Assembly (NCBI RefSeq): GCF_016808335.1
Contig: NC_053137.1
Span: 10,528,506-10,592,505 of the forward strand
DNA: 64,000 nucleotides
Reading direction: 5' to 3'
From: Panicum virgatum
Taxonomy: Eukaryota > Streptophyta > Magnoliopsida > Poales > Poaceae
Part shown: in pieces, positions 45,417 through 55,771 of the stretch
Layout: each line of letters opens with the position of its first letter
Position numbering within the stretch: position 1 is the stretch's first letter
Program-made: the position numbers and the translations under genes
Notes under the pieces: model-generated
Seen by the model: the letters and a program-made list of their open reading frames with translations, nothing else
Told to the model about the DNA's origin: nothing
The model's database searches: none

Positions 45417-45978
45417 CACTACTAGAAAACACGCCAAAGGTCCACCCCAAAAGTACCGATATGAAGATAAACCGATACCTATACTAGATGGAACCTATGG
45501 ACGAGCCTTAGGTCCCGGTTGATAACACCAACCGGTACCTAAGGCTCTCCATAGGCACCGGGTGGTAATTTTTACATTAATACCGGGTGGTACCACCAAC
45601 CGGTGCCTATGGATGAGCCTTAGGTAACGGTTGGTGCTACTAACCGGTACCTTAGGAGCCTTAGGTACCAGTTGGTGTTACCAATCGGTACCTTAGGCTC
45701 ATCCATGGATTACTTTAAAAGGAAAATATCTCTCTTCCCATCAGAAGTGATGTGTATGTGAGATGGTAAGAAAGGTGCATGTGAAGTCAGAGATCCTGAG
45801 TTCGAAACCCGGCCAGACCTTTTTGACAAAAATATTTTGGTAAGAGAGCCTTAGGCACCGGTTCTTTTACCCGGTGCTGATGACCCTAGCCATTGGTACC
45901 ACTTTCCGGGTACCGGTTGGAAAAACCGGTACCAAAGGCCCTCTTCAACCGGTGCCAAAGGTATCTTTTCTAGTAGTG
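45417..45978. mobile_element. Nested CACTA-type MITE (562 bp)
   Basis: CACTACTAGAAAACACGCC at the left, TATCTTTTCTAGTAGTG at the right. The interior holds repeated inverted boxes of the form GGTACCGGTTGGTG / CACCAACCGGTACC. It is inserted inside the 45326 element; flanks are TGC and TAC. It contains a tRNA-like segment at 45747-45824. Confidence 0.8.
45747..45824 (+). ncRNA. tRNA-like relic inside the nested CACTA MITE
   Basis: A D-arm-like GAGATGGTAAG, then AGTTCGAAACC (45799-45809; box B consensus GGTTCGANNCC with one change), followed by a T-run. The stems do not close into a functional tRNA, so it is a degenerate tRNA-derived segment. Confidence 0.45.
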
Positions 45979-46571
45979 TACTGTAGCATCCGACCGCCCT
46001 ATAAAAGCATTTTTAGGGGCGTGTTACCAGCCCCTAAAAATGGTGTCATTTGTAGGGGCGGGTCATGGCCTCCCTCGTTCCTACAAATGGTGGCATTTTC
46101 AGGGGCGAGTGATAGCATGACCCATCCCTACAAATGGTTCCACACAAAAAAAATTTCGGATGAAGTCAAATTTTATATCAAAATTGTAGAGAATGATGAG
46201 ATCTAAAACTATATAGTTGATAACATTTTCATTTAAGGTCATCTAATGGTCCAAAAAATTATTATAAGTTCTCTAATAGCAATAACTATGTAGTATCTCA
46301 TATAATTGAATCCATACTTTAAAGTTTCCATAAACTTAACCTTTATATAAACTGAAATATAGTTGGCATATTTTTTATATTTATATAGTTCACAATAATC
46401 ATGGTGTAGAAGTTTCATATATTTTTAATTTATTTTGCTATATTAAACAATTAAATAATTTTTTTGATAAAATAGAAAAAATATTTTTAGGGGCGGGTGG
46501 TGGCATCACCCGCCCCTACAAATCAATTTCATAATTAATATAAAAGAATAGCATACCCCATAGAGTCACAA

Positions 46572-46648
46572 GTGACTGTGTAGTGTGGCGGTAAGGAAAG
46601 TACGCAAGAGACTTGAGGAAGGCGGTTCGAATCCCGGTTTACGCAAGT
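46572..46648 (+). ncRNA. tRNA-like relic inside the outer CACTA element
   Basis: Perfect box B GGTTCGAATCC at 46624-46634, with a D-arm-like GTGGCGGTAAGG about 40 nt upstream. No convincing acceptor stem. Confidence 0.5.
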
Positions 46649-46996
46649 GCATATATTTCATAAAAAAATGTACCTCGATAGGAGAGGAGCTTGTGGTGGT
46701 GGCCGATTAGTATGGGTATTTTTTTCTTTTTTGTTTTGTTGTTTTCGAGTTGTTTTCTAATTTTTTTCGTGTTCTAGAAAATGATTTGTAGGAGCGGGTC
46801 ATGGGCGCACCCGTTGCTACAAATTGATTTGTAGGAGTGGGTGAGCCCATGATCCACTCCTACAAATTATTTGTAGCAGCGGGCATGTTACCCGTTCCTA
46901 CAAATCCTATTTTAAGCTACGGAAATTAGAGGTGGGTAGCGCACCCGTTCCTAAAAATAGGTTTTTACTCGCCCTTAAAATGTTTTTTTAGTAGTG

Positions 46997-47629
46997 CTGC
47001 TTCTGTGTGCAGCAAAAAAAAAGAGGACCCTGTTTATGTAGCACGGGCACCTAAAGGCTCAATTCGTTGCGAGAGCACGAATCATATTACATGTCTGATG
47101 GTATATCTCAGTATAGAAGATGGAATTAGCGATATTTTTTGTTTATAAACTCCTTGGCTTGTGGCTAATCTTGTATACCAACCAGAGAGAATATATGTTG
47201 TTCTTCCCTTTGTTTCGTGGCAATGTGGCTCTTCAGAGCCCTTAAATATGATAAAAGAAATACCCCCGATAATGTTTTAATGTTCATTCAGCATTTTTCT
47301 AAAGGAACAAGTCCACTTTATACCCTCGAACTCTCGCCGAAGTCCGAATTTCCCCCTGAACTACTATGAAACTGGATATCGTACATCCTGAACTCTTGAA
47401 ACTGTTTGATTTACACCACATCCCCCTCCCTCCCTCCCCCCCCCAAAACCACTCTGATTTTCACCATAGCAGAGCGGTTTTCCTTTTTTTTCAATCCAAC
47501 TTTGATAACAAGAAAATAATAGTTAAATGGGTCTAAAAATTATACAACTTTAACAGAGGTAGAGTAGATGATAGAGAAACTATTTTAACTTATTTTTTAG
47601 TTGGAATACATTTTTTTTAAAAATATAAC
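46997..47629. other. Intergenic between the two blocks
   Basis: The first few bases belong to R (homology with the second block runs to the window end, equivalent to about 47005). The stretch 47310-47440 (CCCTCGAACTCTCGCCGAAG ... CTGAACTACTATGAAAC) resembles a dispersed grass repeat; family not identified. Confidence 0.35.
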
Positions 47630-48790
47630 TGCCGTGTGTAACACATGACAAAGTGCACACGGTATACAACTGTCGGCAAAGAGGTCGTTTGCCGTGTGCC
47701 TTTTGTCGGCCACACGGCAAAGAGGTTGCCGTGTGCATTTTCCGACACTCGGCAAAAAATGAATAGCAAATAAAAAAAGGAAATCCATGCAGGCCCGGCA
47801 GCACTCCCGCCGCCGCCGCTACTGCAATGCCGACCGATGTTGCCGTTCGCTCCCCCGCCGTCGCCGTTCGCTCCCCCGCCGTTGGAGCCATTTGCGCCTC
47901 CACCGTCGATGTCGCACCGCCGCCGTCGCTACTGCCATGCCGGCCGATGTCGCCGTTCGCTCCCCCGCCGTTGGAGCCATTTGCGCCTCCACCGTCGATG
48001 TCGCACCACCGCCGCACCGCAGCAGCCTCAGCCGCACCCCCGCTCCACCGCTTGCAGGCCGTTGATAGAATGCCGGAGCCGCGCCATTGCCGCTGCTCTC
48101 GGGGAGAGGCAGTGCCGCGCCGCCACAGGCCAAGGAGAGGCAGGGCCGCCACCTCGGGTCGAGGCCAGGGGGCCGCGCTATAGGAAGGGGGCGACGGCGG
48201 TGGCGCACACGGCCATCCACAAGCGGGAGCGATGGCGGCCATCCACTTCGCAGATCCGGGAAGGTAGCAATGGCGGCGGCCATCCACGTCGCAGATCTGG
48301 GGAGGGGAGGGGTCGCACCATCGCCGGTGAGGGAGAGGCGGGGCCGCGCAGCTGCAAGTCGAGGATGGCGAGGGTGCCGCCGCAGTTGCTCACGGAGGGG
48401 CGAGGGCGTGCCGGCGCTGCTTGACGAGGGGTGGAGGGAGGGAGGGGCGCCGCCATGGTAGGGGAGCGAGGGGTGCCGCCTGGGCCGCGCCGGAGGGAGG
48501 TAGGAGCGCCGCTTCAGCCTCGCTGGAGGGAGGGAAGGGCGCCTCGCCGGAGGGGATGGAGGGGAGGGAGGGGCGGCGGCCGACACGGGGTGGGAGGGGC
48601 GGCGGACGGTGTGTGGCGTTGTGTTCGTGTGTGAGTCGGCCCGGGAGAGGATAAGTACTGGGGCGGGACGGCTTTGACGTGTGCTATAGATCTGGCACAC
48701 GGCAAACTAGTCTACTTTGCCGTGTGCCCATGATACGACACACGGCAAAGCAAACTAGTTTGCCGTGTGCCAGCACACGACAAATGAGCA
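47630..48790. mobile_element. CACTA-like or foldback element with TTTGCCGTGTG repeats and GC-rich core
   Basis: Both ends carry clustered TTTGCCGTGTGCC and GGCACACGGCAAA boxes (47640-47760; 48680-48785). They are one base different from the TTTGCCGAGTG boxes in the U units. The core (47780-48660) is very GC-rich with long frames on both strands (for example 47819-48700, minus), all low-complexity Pro/Arg/Ala. It includes an imperfect tandem repeat of about 110 bp at 47826-48005. I could not find clear CACTA termini, so the class is tentative. Confidence 0.5.
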
Positions 48791-49392
48791 TTTTCCAATT
48801 TTATGCCTTTTGCACACAACTAAATTATAATTATCAGACGAATTCAAAAAATAACCAAAATTTGGCACGAAAGAATCTAAATTATGTGTTGCATATACAA
48901 AAAGTTTTGAAGTCAAACCCCAATTTGTCCGTCACTTTGACTCAAAATCTGAACGACTCCTTCTCAACTCAATGGATTTTCTCCGGAGATGCTTCGATTT
49001 GTAAGGAACGTACGTGATAACTTGTTTAAAACCTTGTCGATTTTTTTACCATAGCCTCGATGTATGAAATCATGATATCATGACAAAATTTATGTTTTTC
49101 GGACTTTGTTTGCTTTTTATACAATTTTAAAATGATTCAGCCACATGTTCGTGGTCATGATTCGTGAGCAAGATGTTCGAAATTCCCTCCTATTTTATGG
49201 ATGCGGCCTCACACTGGACTCAATAACATGAATATTATTTTTCAATTCATTATATTTCGTTATTCAAAACACTTGTAGTTGAAATTTGACTTATCCCCAA
49301 AAAATATGTTTAATGAAATAAAATGATTGCATATAGAAAAAAGACCAAGAAAAATACCACAAATTAACATGGAGTACCTTGTACAATATGTG
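48791..49392. other. AT-rich spacer
   Basis: No gene recognised. It lies between the GC-rich element and the L1 LINE. Confidence 0.3.
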
Positions 49393-50698
49393 GATTGCAA
49401 AGTGACGAGCATAAAAAAAAGTATCGGCTAGCAAAGTGGGACATCTTGTGTCAACCCAAGGATCAAGGGGGACTAGGGATTCATAATTTGGAATTAAAAA
49501 ATATAGCTTTGCTCAGTAAGTGGCTGTACCGCCTGTTAACAACAGATGGTACATGGCAGCAGATCTTACGCAATAAATACCTAGGGTCTAAACCGTTGGT
49601 ACAGGCCCAATGGAAGAGCGGAGATTCACATTTTTGGGCAAGCCTGATGAAGGTAACACGAGATTTTTTAAGATTCGGAACATTCGTGATAAAGGATGGG
49701 TCTCAAGTAAGATTCTGGGAAGACACTTGATTAGAAAATAGTCCTTTACGCGATCAATACCCACAACTTTATAATATAGTCAGGAAGAAACAGGATACGG
49801 TGGCTGATGTACTAAGTACACAGATCCCGAACCTCTCCTGGCGTAGAGATCTAATTGGCAATAAGTTGGTGATGTGGAATAATCTTATCTCACGTCTATC
49901 AACTATAGTTCTCAGCCAAGAAAGGGATGAATTTAAATGGAACCTAGACCAGACAGGTGTTTTTTCGGTAAAGTCACATTATTTGGGTTTAATCAATCAG
50001 AACACTCCTAATCTAAATAAGAGAATATGGAAATTAAAAGCCCCACTCAAGATAAAGATATTCCTCTGGTATCTTAGACGAGGCGTCATTCTTACAAAGG
50101 ATAATCTTGCAAAACGGAATTGGCAGGGGAACCAACAGTGCTGTTTCTGTCATGAGAATGAAACGATACAACATCTGTTTTTTGACTGCGGATTCGCGAG
50201 AATGGTATGGGCTTCGGTCTATGCGGCCTGGGGCATACCAAAACCTCATAATATGCCTAGTATGTGTGGGAGTTGGCTCAATGGAATTTCTAAAGAATAT
50301 AAGCCACTAGTACTTCTGGGCGCGACAGTCTTGTGTTGGTCTGTTTGGCTATGCAGAAATGCGGTGGTGTTCGATAACAAAAAATCTTTCTTTTTGCAGG
50401 TTATCTACTCAACTACGCACTGGCTCCGTACATGGGCTATCCTTCAAAAGTATACTTTGCAGGACAAGCTTGTAGCGGCCTCTCATTTCTTGACACAGGT
50501 GGCCAAGGATTTTTTTGCCCGGGCACATGGGTGGCGGTCTAGTCTTCGGATTGACAGTCATTAGTGTGGAAGAATCTTTATCAAACTCTTTTTAGGCTGT
50601 GTGTCGTTTAGGCAGAGGTCGGGAAAATTTCAAGACGATGTATCACCTTGATGTATTGTGCTTGAAATCAATAAAATTTCCCTTTTCAAAAAAAAAAA
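49393..50698 (+). mobile_element. 5'-truncated L1-type LINE, 3' end with poly(A)
   Basis: Encodes the C-terminal part of ORF2: KYRLAKWDILCQPKDQGGLGI, then WNLDQTGVFSVKSHY and a zf-RVT domain with CCFCHENETIQHLFFDC. An in-frame TGA at 49728-49730 (DT*LENSPL, where Trp is usual) interrupts it. The second part is open from 49800 to 50564. AATAAA-type signal near 50670, then an A-run (50688-50698). It is dead: no endonuclease or RT core. The A-run directly abuts the second copy of flank L. Confidence 0.9.
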
Positions 50699-51524
50699 GT
50701 ATGCAAGCAACACTATTGTTAGATACTACTGTATGAACGTAGCGCACATTAACTTCTCAGTGTTTTTTTTTTAAAAAAACTTCTCTGTGTTTTGTTTGAG
50801 GGACGTATTATGACATCCAGTAGTATAATCATTTCTGTTCTTTTTTTTTTGAGGAATCATTTCTGCTAAGCATTCATCATTATCACACGGACAAGCAGGA
50901 TTTTCATTTGGGCTTCCCAACATGGAATTATCTACGGCCCAACCTAATAAAGCCCAACTTTGGCCCACAGCCAGAGAGCAAAGTACAGACCGGAGGGAGG
51001 GGAGACGAAGCCGCCGGACTCCCGTCTGGAGGTGGGAAGCGGAGGAAGGGAACGCCGTCATCGACGGCACCAGATGCCGCCGCCGCACCGTCGCTGCCGA
51101 CCCACGCCTGCTTGCTAGCCTGGTCCTGCACCTCTCTTCCGGTTCCTTTCTTTTGCTTACTCGGTTCATCCGTGCCTTCTCCTTAGGGCCTTCGGAAATC
51201 GCGTCGAGCATTTGTTCCTGTGTCTTGAATCGAGCTATCAGGGTTTCGTTCCCATTGGACTTTGGTGTGATTATAATATGTACTGCACGGAGAAACCCTA
51301 GTGCCGGTGGATCTGATTGATCGGGTACATTTAGGCGAATTCGATGCTAGGGTTCTGCTCTCCTCAAGTGCAGGAGCTAAAATCACTTGTATACCTTTTG
51401 GCACATTGTTGCACATTTACTTGATTTGAACAACCCTTGCTTCTTTTCTTGTATTGGCATTTGTGTAGACTAAGACTACTGGGCAAGTAGGCAGTAGAAC
51501 TGGGAACATTTAATCTGGAGAACA
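50698..51524 (+). promoter_or_regulatory. Left flank L (copy 2): probable promoter and 5' UTR of the U5 gene
   Basis: Near-identical to 14906-15730, starting AGTATGCAAGCAACAC. Differences are small (homopolymer lengths; CCAGATGCC for CCAGCTGCC near 51070; AACTGGG for AACCGGG near 51500). The function is inferred as for copy 1. Confidence 0.5.
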
Positions 51525-52357
51525 GAATTTTCTTGTGCGTGTACATGATGCATATGTGCTAATATGTGTAGTAGAGAGGCTACCTGCCATGGTGCCACCT
51601 AGTCCCTATTTCCTATTTTATTCGGTTCATTTGGTACATCCGTGTCTCTTCATCAGTGCTTCCGATCCATTTCTTAATCCAAACCAAACAAGCAAATTTC
51701 GTTAGCATCTTGTTTCCACCTGAGTTCTGCTTTAACTGTATAGTATACTTCCAACTGCCAACCCTAGAATATATGAACCTGGTTAGTCAAGTAGAATAAA
51801 AAAGATGTGTGCAGGGCCCCACAACTAATGTGACTAGGATAAAACATCCACCTTTTTTTGTGTGTATAAGCTGGTGCTTTTGAGAAGATATTTGAAATGT
51901 TTTTTTTCCTGTATGTCATGCACGGTTCATTTTTGAAAGGTACATGAGCACATATTTCAGCACTTGATTGGGCATTTTTTCCATTAGAAAATAATTTTCA
52001 CCTTGGTTTCATATGTCAATTCTGTGTACAGCAGGACACTCTAAATATCATGTTCTGAAATAGATATGGGTTAAGCAGTGTAGAAGAAAAAGATTAGATT
52101 TCAGCGAGTCTGGATACAAAACTGCATTTTTCCTGCATCTGTATGTCTTACCTGATGAATACTAGGAGCTATTCAGCCGCATCGAGTTTCTTGTTCGTGA
52201 TTGTATAACAACCAAACAAGTGGTTCCAGATCTAACACATATACTAAATTCTTTGTAGTGTATCTATGTCTCAAGCAAGCTATCTGCCATTTTTCATTTC
52301 TCTTTCAGTTCGTATTTCTAACTTGCTGATCATTTCTTTGTCGCAGAGTCTGACATC

Positions 52358-53575
52358 ATGCAAAGTCCTAGCAAAATCTCCAGCGCCTCTGCCTCTCCTA
52401 CAACCCCTGCTGTGTGCAGGCTTCAAGGGTGGGCGGATCTCCCAGAAGGTCTGCTTCAATCCATCATTCCTCTGTTGGGCTCCTTCCTCGAGGTCCTCGC
52501 TTTTGCGGGCACCTGTCGCTCTTGGCGCTCCGCCTTCTCCTCATACCCATCCAAATCCACATTCTGCACCTTGCTCCCACCTCTCCTTGTCCGACCTCAT
52601 ATCAGAGTCCATGCTCGTCGTCTCCCTTCCAGAAGTGATGACGGTCACAAGCTCCGCACATGCCAGGTCCTTGATCTAGCCAACCTGGGAACTGCCCTGC
52701 GCTGCCAGATTCCTGAAGACACATTTGAGATGTTACGCTTTGCAGGCTCTTCTTATGGTCAGCTGATTTGTGGTGGCGGCAGAAATTGTGTTGTGGTTGA
52801 TGTATTCACAGGTGCCAGAGTTTTACCACCACAGCTCCCATTCAGATTCAGTGGGGACACTTATTTCTACTCTGGCATGCTGACAGCTCCCCTCGCCTCA
52901 CATGATGCACACCTCCTAGTTTGCGCCGCACCCAAACAAGGCAGCACCCAACACTCCCTGCTTGATTGGCCACTTGGAAGTGATTCTTGGTCAGAACTAA
53001 GGCTCAATGATTCACGGATTGAGCAGATTGTGGAGTTCAAAGGTCAGTTCATTGCGCTGGACTATGAGTACAGGCTCCACACTCTATCCTTGGCCCCCCA
53101 GCTTGGTCTGCAGGAGATATCAACTGTGTGGTGGGATGACATGGATGCATGCCCGTATCTAAGGCCATGGCTTGTGGTGTGTGGTGACATACTCCTCATT
53201 GTTGACCACTACATATCCCTTTTATTTGATGGGGCACCTGTCAACTACGAAGCTTATCGCCTCGACATGTCAACTGTACCTGCAGTTTGGGTGAAGGTAG
53301 AGAAGCTGGAGAATTACGTGCTCTTTATTGGAAGCGATGTGAGGAGCCCTGCGTTTTCTTGCATCAGCCCGGGACGATGGGGTAGGAGGAACAACTGCTT
53401 GTACTACGCATATTATGATGTACCCTGGATCTTGCATGGGCTTGGTGATGAGGCAGATGCTGTGTGGGATCCAGACAATGACCCTGACATTGAGTTCAAG
53501 AGGAACTGGTACACCCAATTGCAGCCCTTTTGGGTGTACCCAAGCATGTTCTACGCTGATGCTGATGGCGAGTGA
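52358..53575 (+). CDS. F-box/DUF295 protein, copy 5 (405 aa)
   Basis: Intact. Differs from copies 3/4 at Leu73 (CTLLPP for CTLFPP) and Ile278 (CGDILLIV for CGDMLLIV), both conservative. It has its own flank L upstream, so like copy 1 it should have a complete promoter. The acceptor reads TTTCTTTGTCGCAG (one change). The solo LTR lies 2.2 kb downstream of the stop and does not touch the CDS. Confidence 0.92.
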   Translation: MQSPSKISSASASPTTPAVCRLQGWADLPEGLLQSIIPLLGSFLEVLAFAGTCRSWRSAFSSYPSKSTFCTLLPPLLVRPHIRVHARRLPSRSDDGHKLRTCQVLDLANLGTALRCQIPEDTFEMLRFAGSSYGQLICGGGRNCVVVDVFTGARVLPPQLPFRFSGDTYFYSGMLTAPLASHDAHLLVCAAPKQGSTQHSLLDWPLGSDSWSELRLNDSRIEQIVEFKGQFIALDYEYRLHTLSLAPQLGLQEISTVWWDDMDACPYLRPWLVVCGDILLIVDHYISLLFDGAPVNYEAYRLDMSTVPAVWVKVEKLENYVLFIGSDVRSPAFSCISPGRWGRRNNCLYYAYYDVPWILHGLGDEADAVWDPDNDPDIEFKRNWYTQLQPFWVYPSMFYADADGE

Positions 53576-54992
53576 CGGATGCGTCTTCCATCTGCTTGTG
53601 CTGAAATCTCGCCTTCATTCTCCATAGAGATTAGTAATCAGAGACTTGCATTAAACTGGGGATATGTAAGCAGACTTTTCAGTTTCGCTGTTTGGTTGTT
53701 TTTGTGTCTGCACTTGCACTACTAAATCGTTTGATCTAGTTGTGTAACCGTTGGCTATGTGCTGCAAACCTTGAAAGCCCAGAAGTCTGGAACTAATTAC
53801 TGTTATTTGAAGAGTAGAAAACGTTTGCAATGCTTCATCTACCCCTGTAAAATGTGGAGATGCAATGTGCTTATATGGAGGCATCTTGCTGTTGCCGATA
53901 GCTTTGTTTACTAACTACTATGCTGCGCAATCTGTATGTTTTAAGCAAAAAAGGGAAAAAAAACCCTCCAAAGTTTTGTGTAGTGGGATATCCAACAGAA
54001 GTGTCTTCAGTCACTTGGCAGGCTGACTACAACTGGTCAAGTCGGTCATGTGTCCCATGACAACATATTACCTGATGTCGGACAGGTTACAAGAGTGGGC
54101 AATCAACAAAATTGTTGCACTTCAGGGGAAGTTTATCTAGGCCAGATTGATGCTGATGTAAGAGGTAAATGTGTGTGTTGCTTGGCTGGCTGTAGCTCGC
54201 AATTCTAAGTTCTAACAGAAGAAATTCTTCTGACTATGACACACATACAAGCTTTTTGCAAAGTCAAAAGCCTCGAGTCAATCTAAATTGAATTAGTATC
54301 ATGGAATGGACATCGGATTCAGCTACCTGACCAACCATCTTCCCAAAGTTACAATCTTCCACCGGAAACAAATTGACAAAAAACAGAACAAAATCAGGTT
54401 GAGTTGTACAAATAAATATACACATCATATAAATGTTGATGCACCAGCAAACCACGTTGAAGTGCTTGTAGTGTCTATTTTCCGGGTCAAACACTGCAAA
54501 CCAAAGATTACTCAACCACTCACCCCTCTCATTCCCTGAAGCTAGCCAAACCAAAACAAGAGGCAATTAATACAACGTATAAAAGTTTCGTGCACAAGTA
54601 CAGTATTTCAAACACTAATAACCATTTATAACACCACAACTACAAAGACAACAGCAAGACATGTTATCAATTAACCAAAAACAAAATTCAGGCTTTCTCC
54701 TATCTTGATTGACATAATAAGGAACAGTCAATTCTTACATTGCCATGAAGAACAACACAATGGTCTTCTTCAGTTTCGCGACCTTACATTGGTTCTGAAT
54801 AATTTACTTTAAGAGGCAAGAGAATGTTTAATCCTGAATGCAATAGGCATGCAACAGTCAGGACATCATCATCTGAATTTTAATTTAAATATATTTGAAC
54901 AATTACATTTATAAGGAATTAAGGTTGTGAAGAGTAATGGATAAACAAATTCAGCGACAAGATAAAGCTGAAACTGTAAGGGCATCAATGTC

Positions 54993-55229
54993 CTACAAAA
55001 AGTACGGTCCAGACATTTTATACTGTTGCGTCCAAAGTTTCAGAATTATTAAGGCAATTACAGAGTCTGTCAACATATCTGAGCATCTGAAATTCTCTCT
55101 TGCCGAAGTAACATAGACATTTCCGGATGCCAGAAGCATATAGCAGGCAATCTCCTGGAGCAAAACCAGATCATTTTTTTCAATACTTGGGTATGCCTTC
55201 GTCAGATCAGCAACACTGCCAGCAAACAA
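54993..55229 (-). other. Unidentified minus-strand exon candidate, open in U5
   Basis: With a 7-T run this copy reads through as SVADLTKAYPSIEKNDLVLL and on to CYMLLASGNVYVTSARENFR, ending KMSGPYFL. In U1-U4 the run is 8 T and the frame breaks. If this is a real exon, U5 keeps the ancestral state. The family is not recognised. Confidence 0.3.
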
Positions 55230-55771
55230 AATAAAAGAAAATCAACAAAGGAATAGGCATGAATACAATTCAGTATATGCAAAAAATAATTAATAGGATT
55301 CATCCTACATATCTTTGTGCATGTGACATTTCTTGCAGGCAAGAAATTTAAAAACTAAGATGCTCATGATATCAGCACTTTACAGAGAAAACATTTTTTT
55401 GGCTTACCGTTGTATGCAGATAATTTTTTTTCACAAAAACAACCTAAACAATACAAATCAATGCCTCAACATTGTATCTTAATTTTTCTCCGATCTCACC
55501 AGTTCATTCAATTTTACATTCAAAGAAATGTGCACACACTGAGCATTGAGTTATGGAAAAAAAAAAGTATAGAGACAAAAAGGTACACTCATCATGAATA
55601 CTTATAAGATCTGTAGCATTCCCTGTGCAGGCCAGTTTTCAAACTTCTGGCCACAGAAAATGCAAAATACTAATCACTGTTGAAATTCAGTTGGAAGGTT
55701 AAGAAAGAACGCAAGTGCAGGCGGCCACTTGAATTCCAGTGTTCCACTTTAATGAAGGAATACTAACAATC

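Larger units (their letters stand above)
45326..46996. mobile_element. Non-autonomous CACTA element (1671 bp), host of a nested CACTA
   Basis: Left terminus CACTACTACAAAAATAATTT, right terminus AAATGTTTTTTTAGTAGTG: CACTA-type ends. Subterminal repeats such as TTGTAGGGGCGGGT and ACCCGCCCCTACAAA recur in both orientations. No transposase frame. Flanks are TTG and CTG, so a 3-bp duplication is possible with one change. It carries a tRNA-like segment at 46572-46648. Confidence 0.82.

Noticed and set aside
46572..46648. Functional tRNA gene in flank R
   Set aside because: Box B is perfect but the acceptor and anticodon stems do not pair, and it lies inside a CACTA element.
47819..48700. 293-codon minus-strand gene
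   Set aside because: Overlaps equally long frames on the other strand, composition is Pro/Arg/Ala low complexity, and it sits between transposon repeat arrays.
49800..50564. Stand-alone zf-RVT host gene
   Set aside because: It continues an upstream ORF2 segment across a nonsense codon and is followed by a poly(A) tail, so it is LINE debris.
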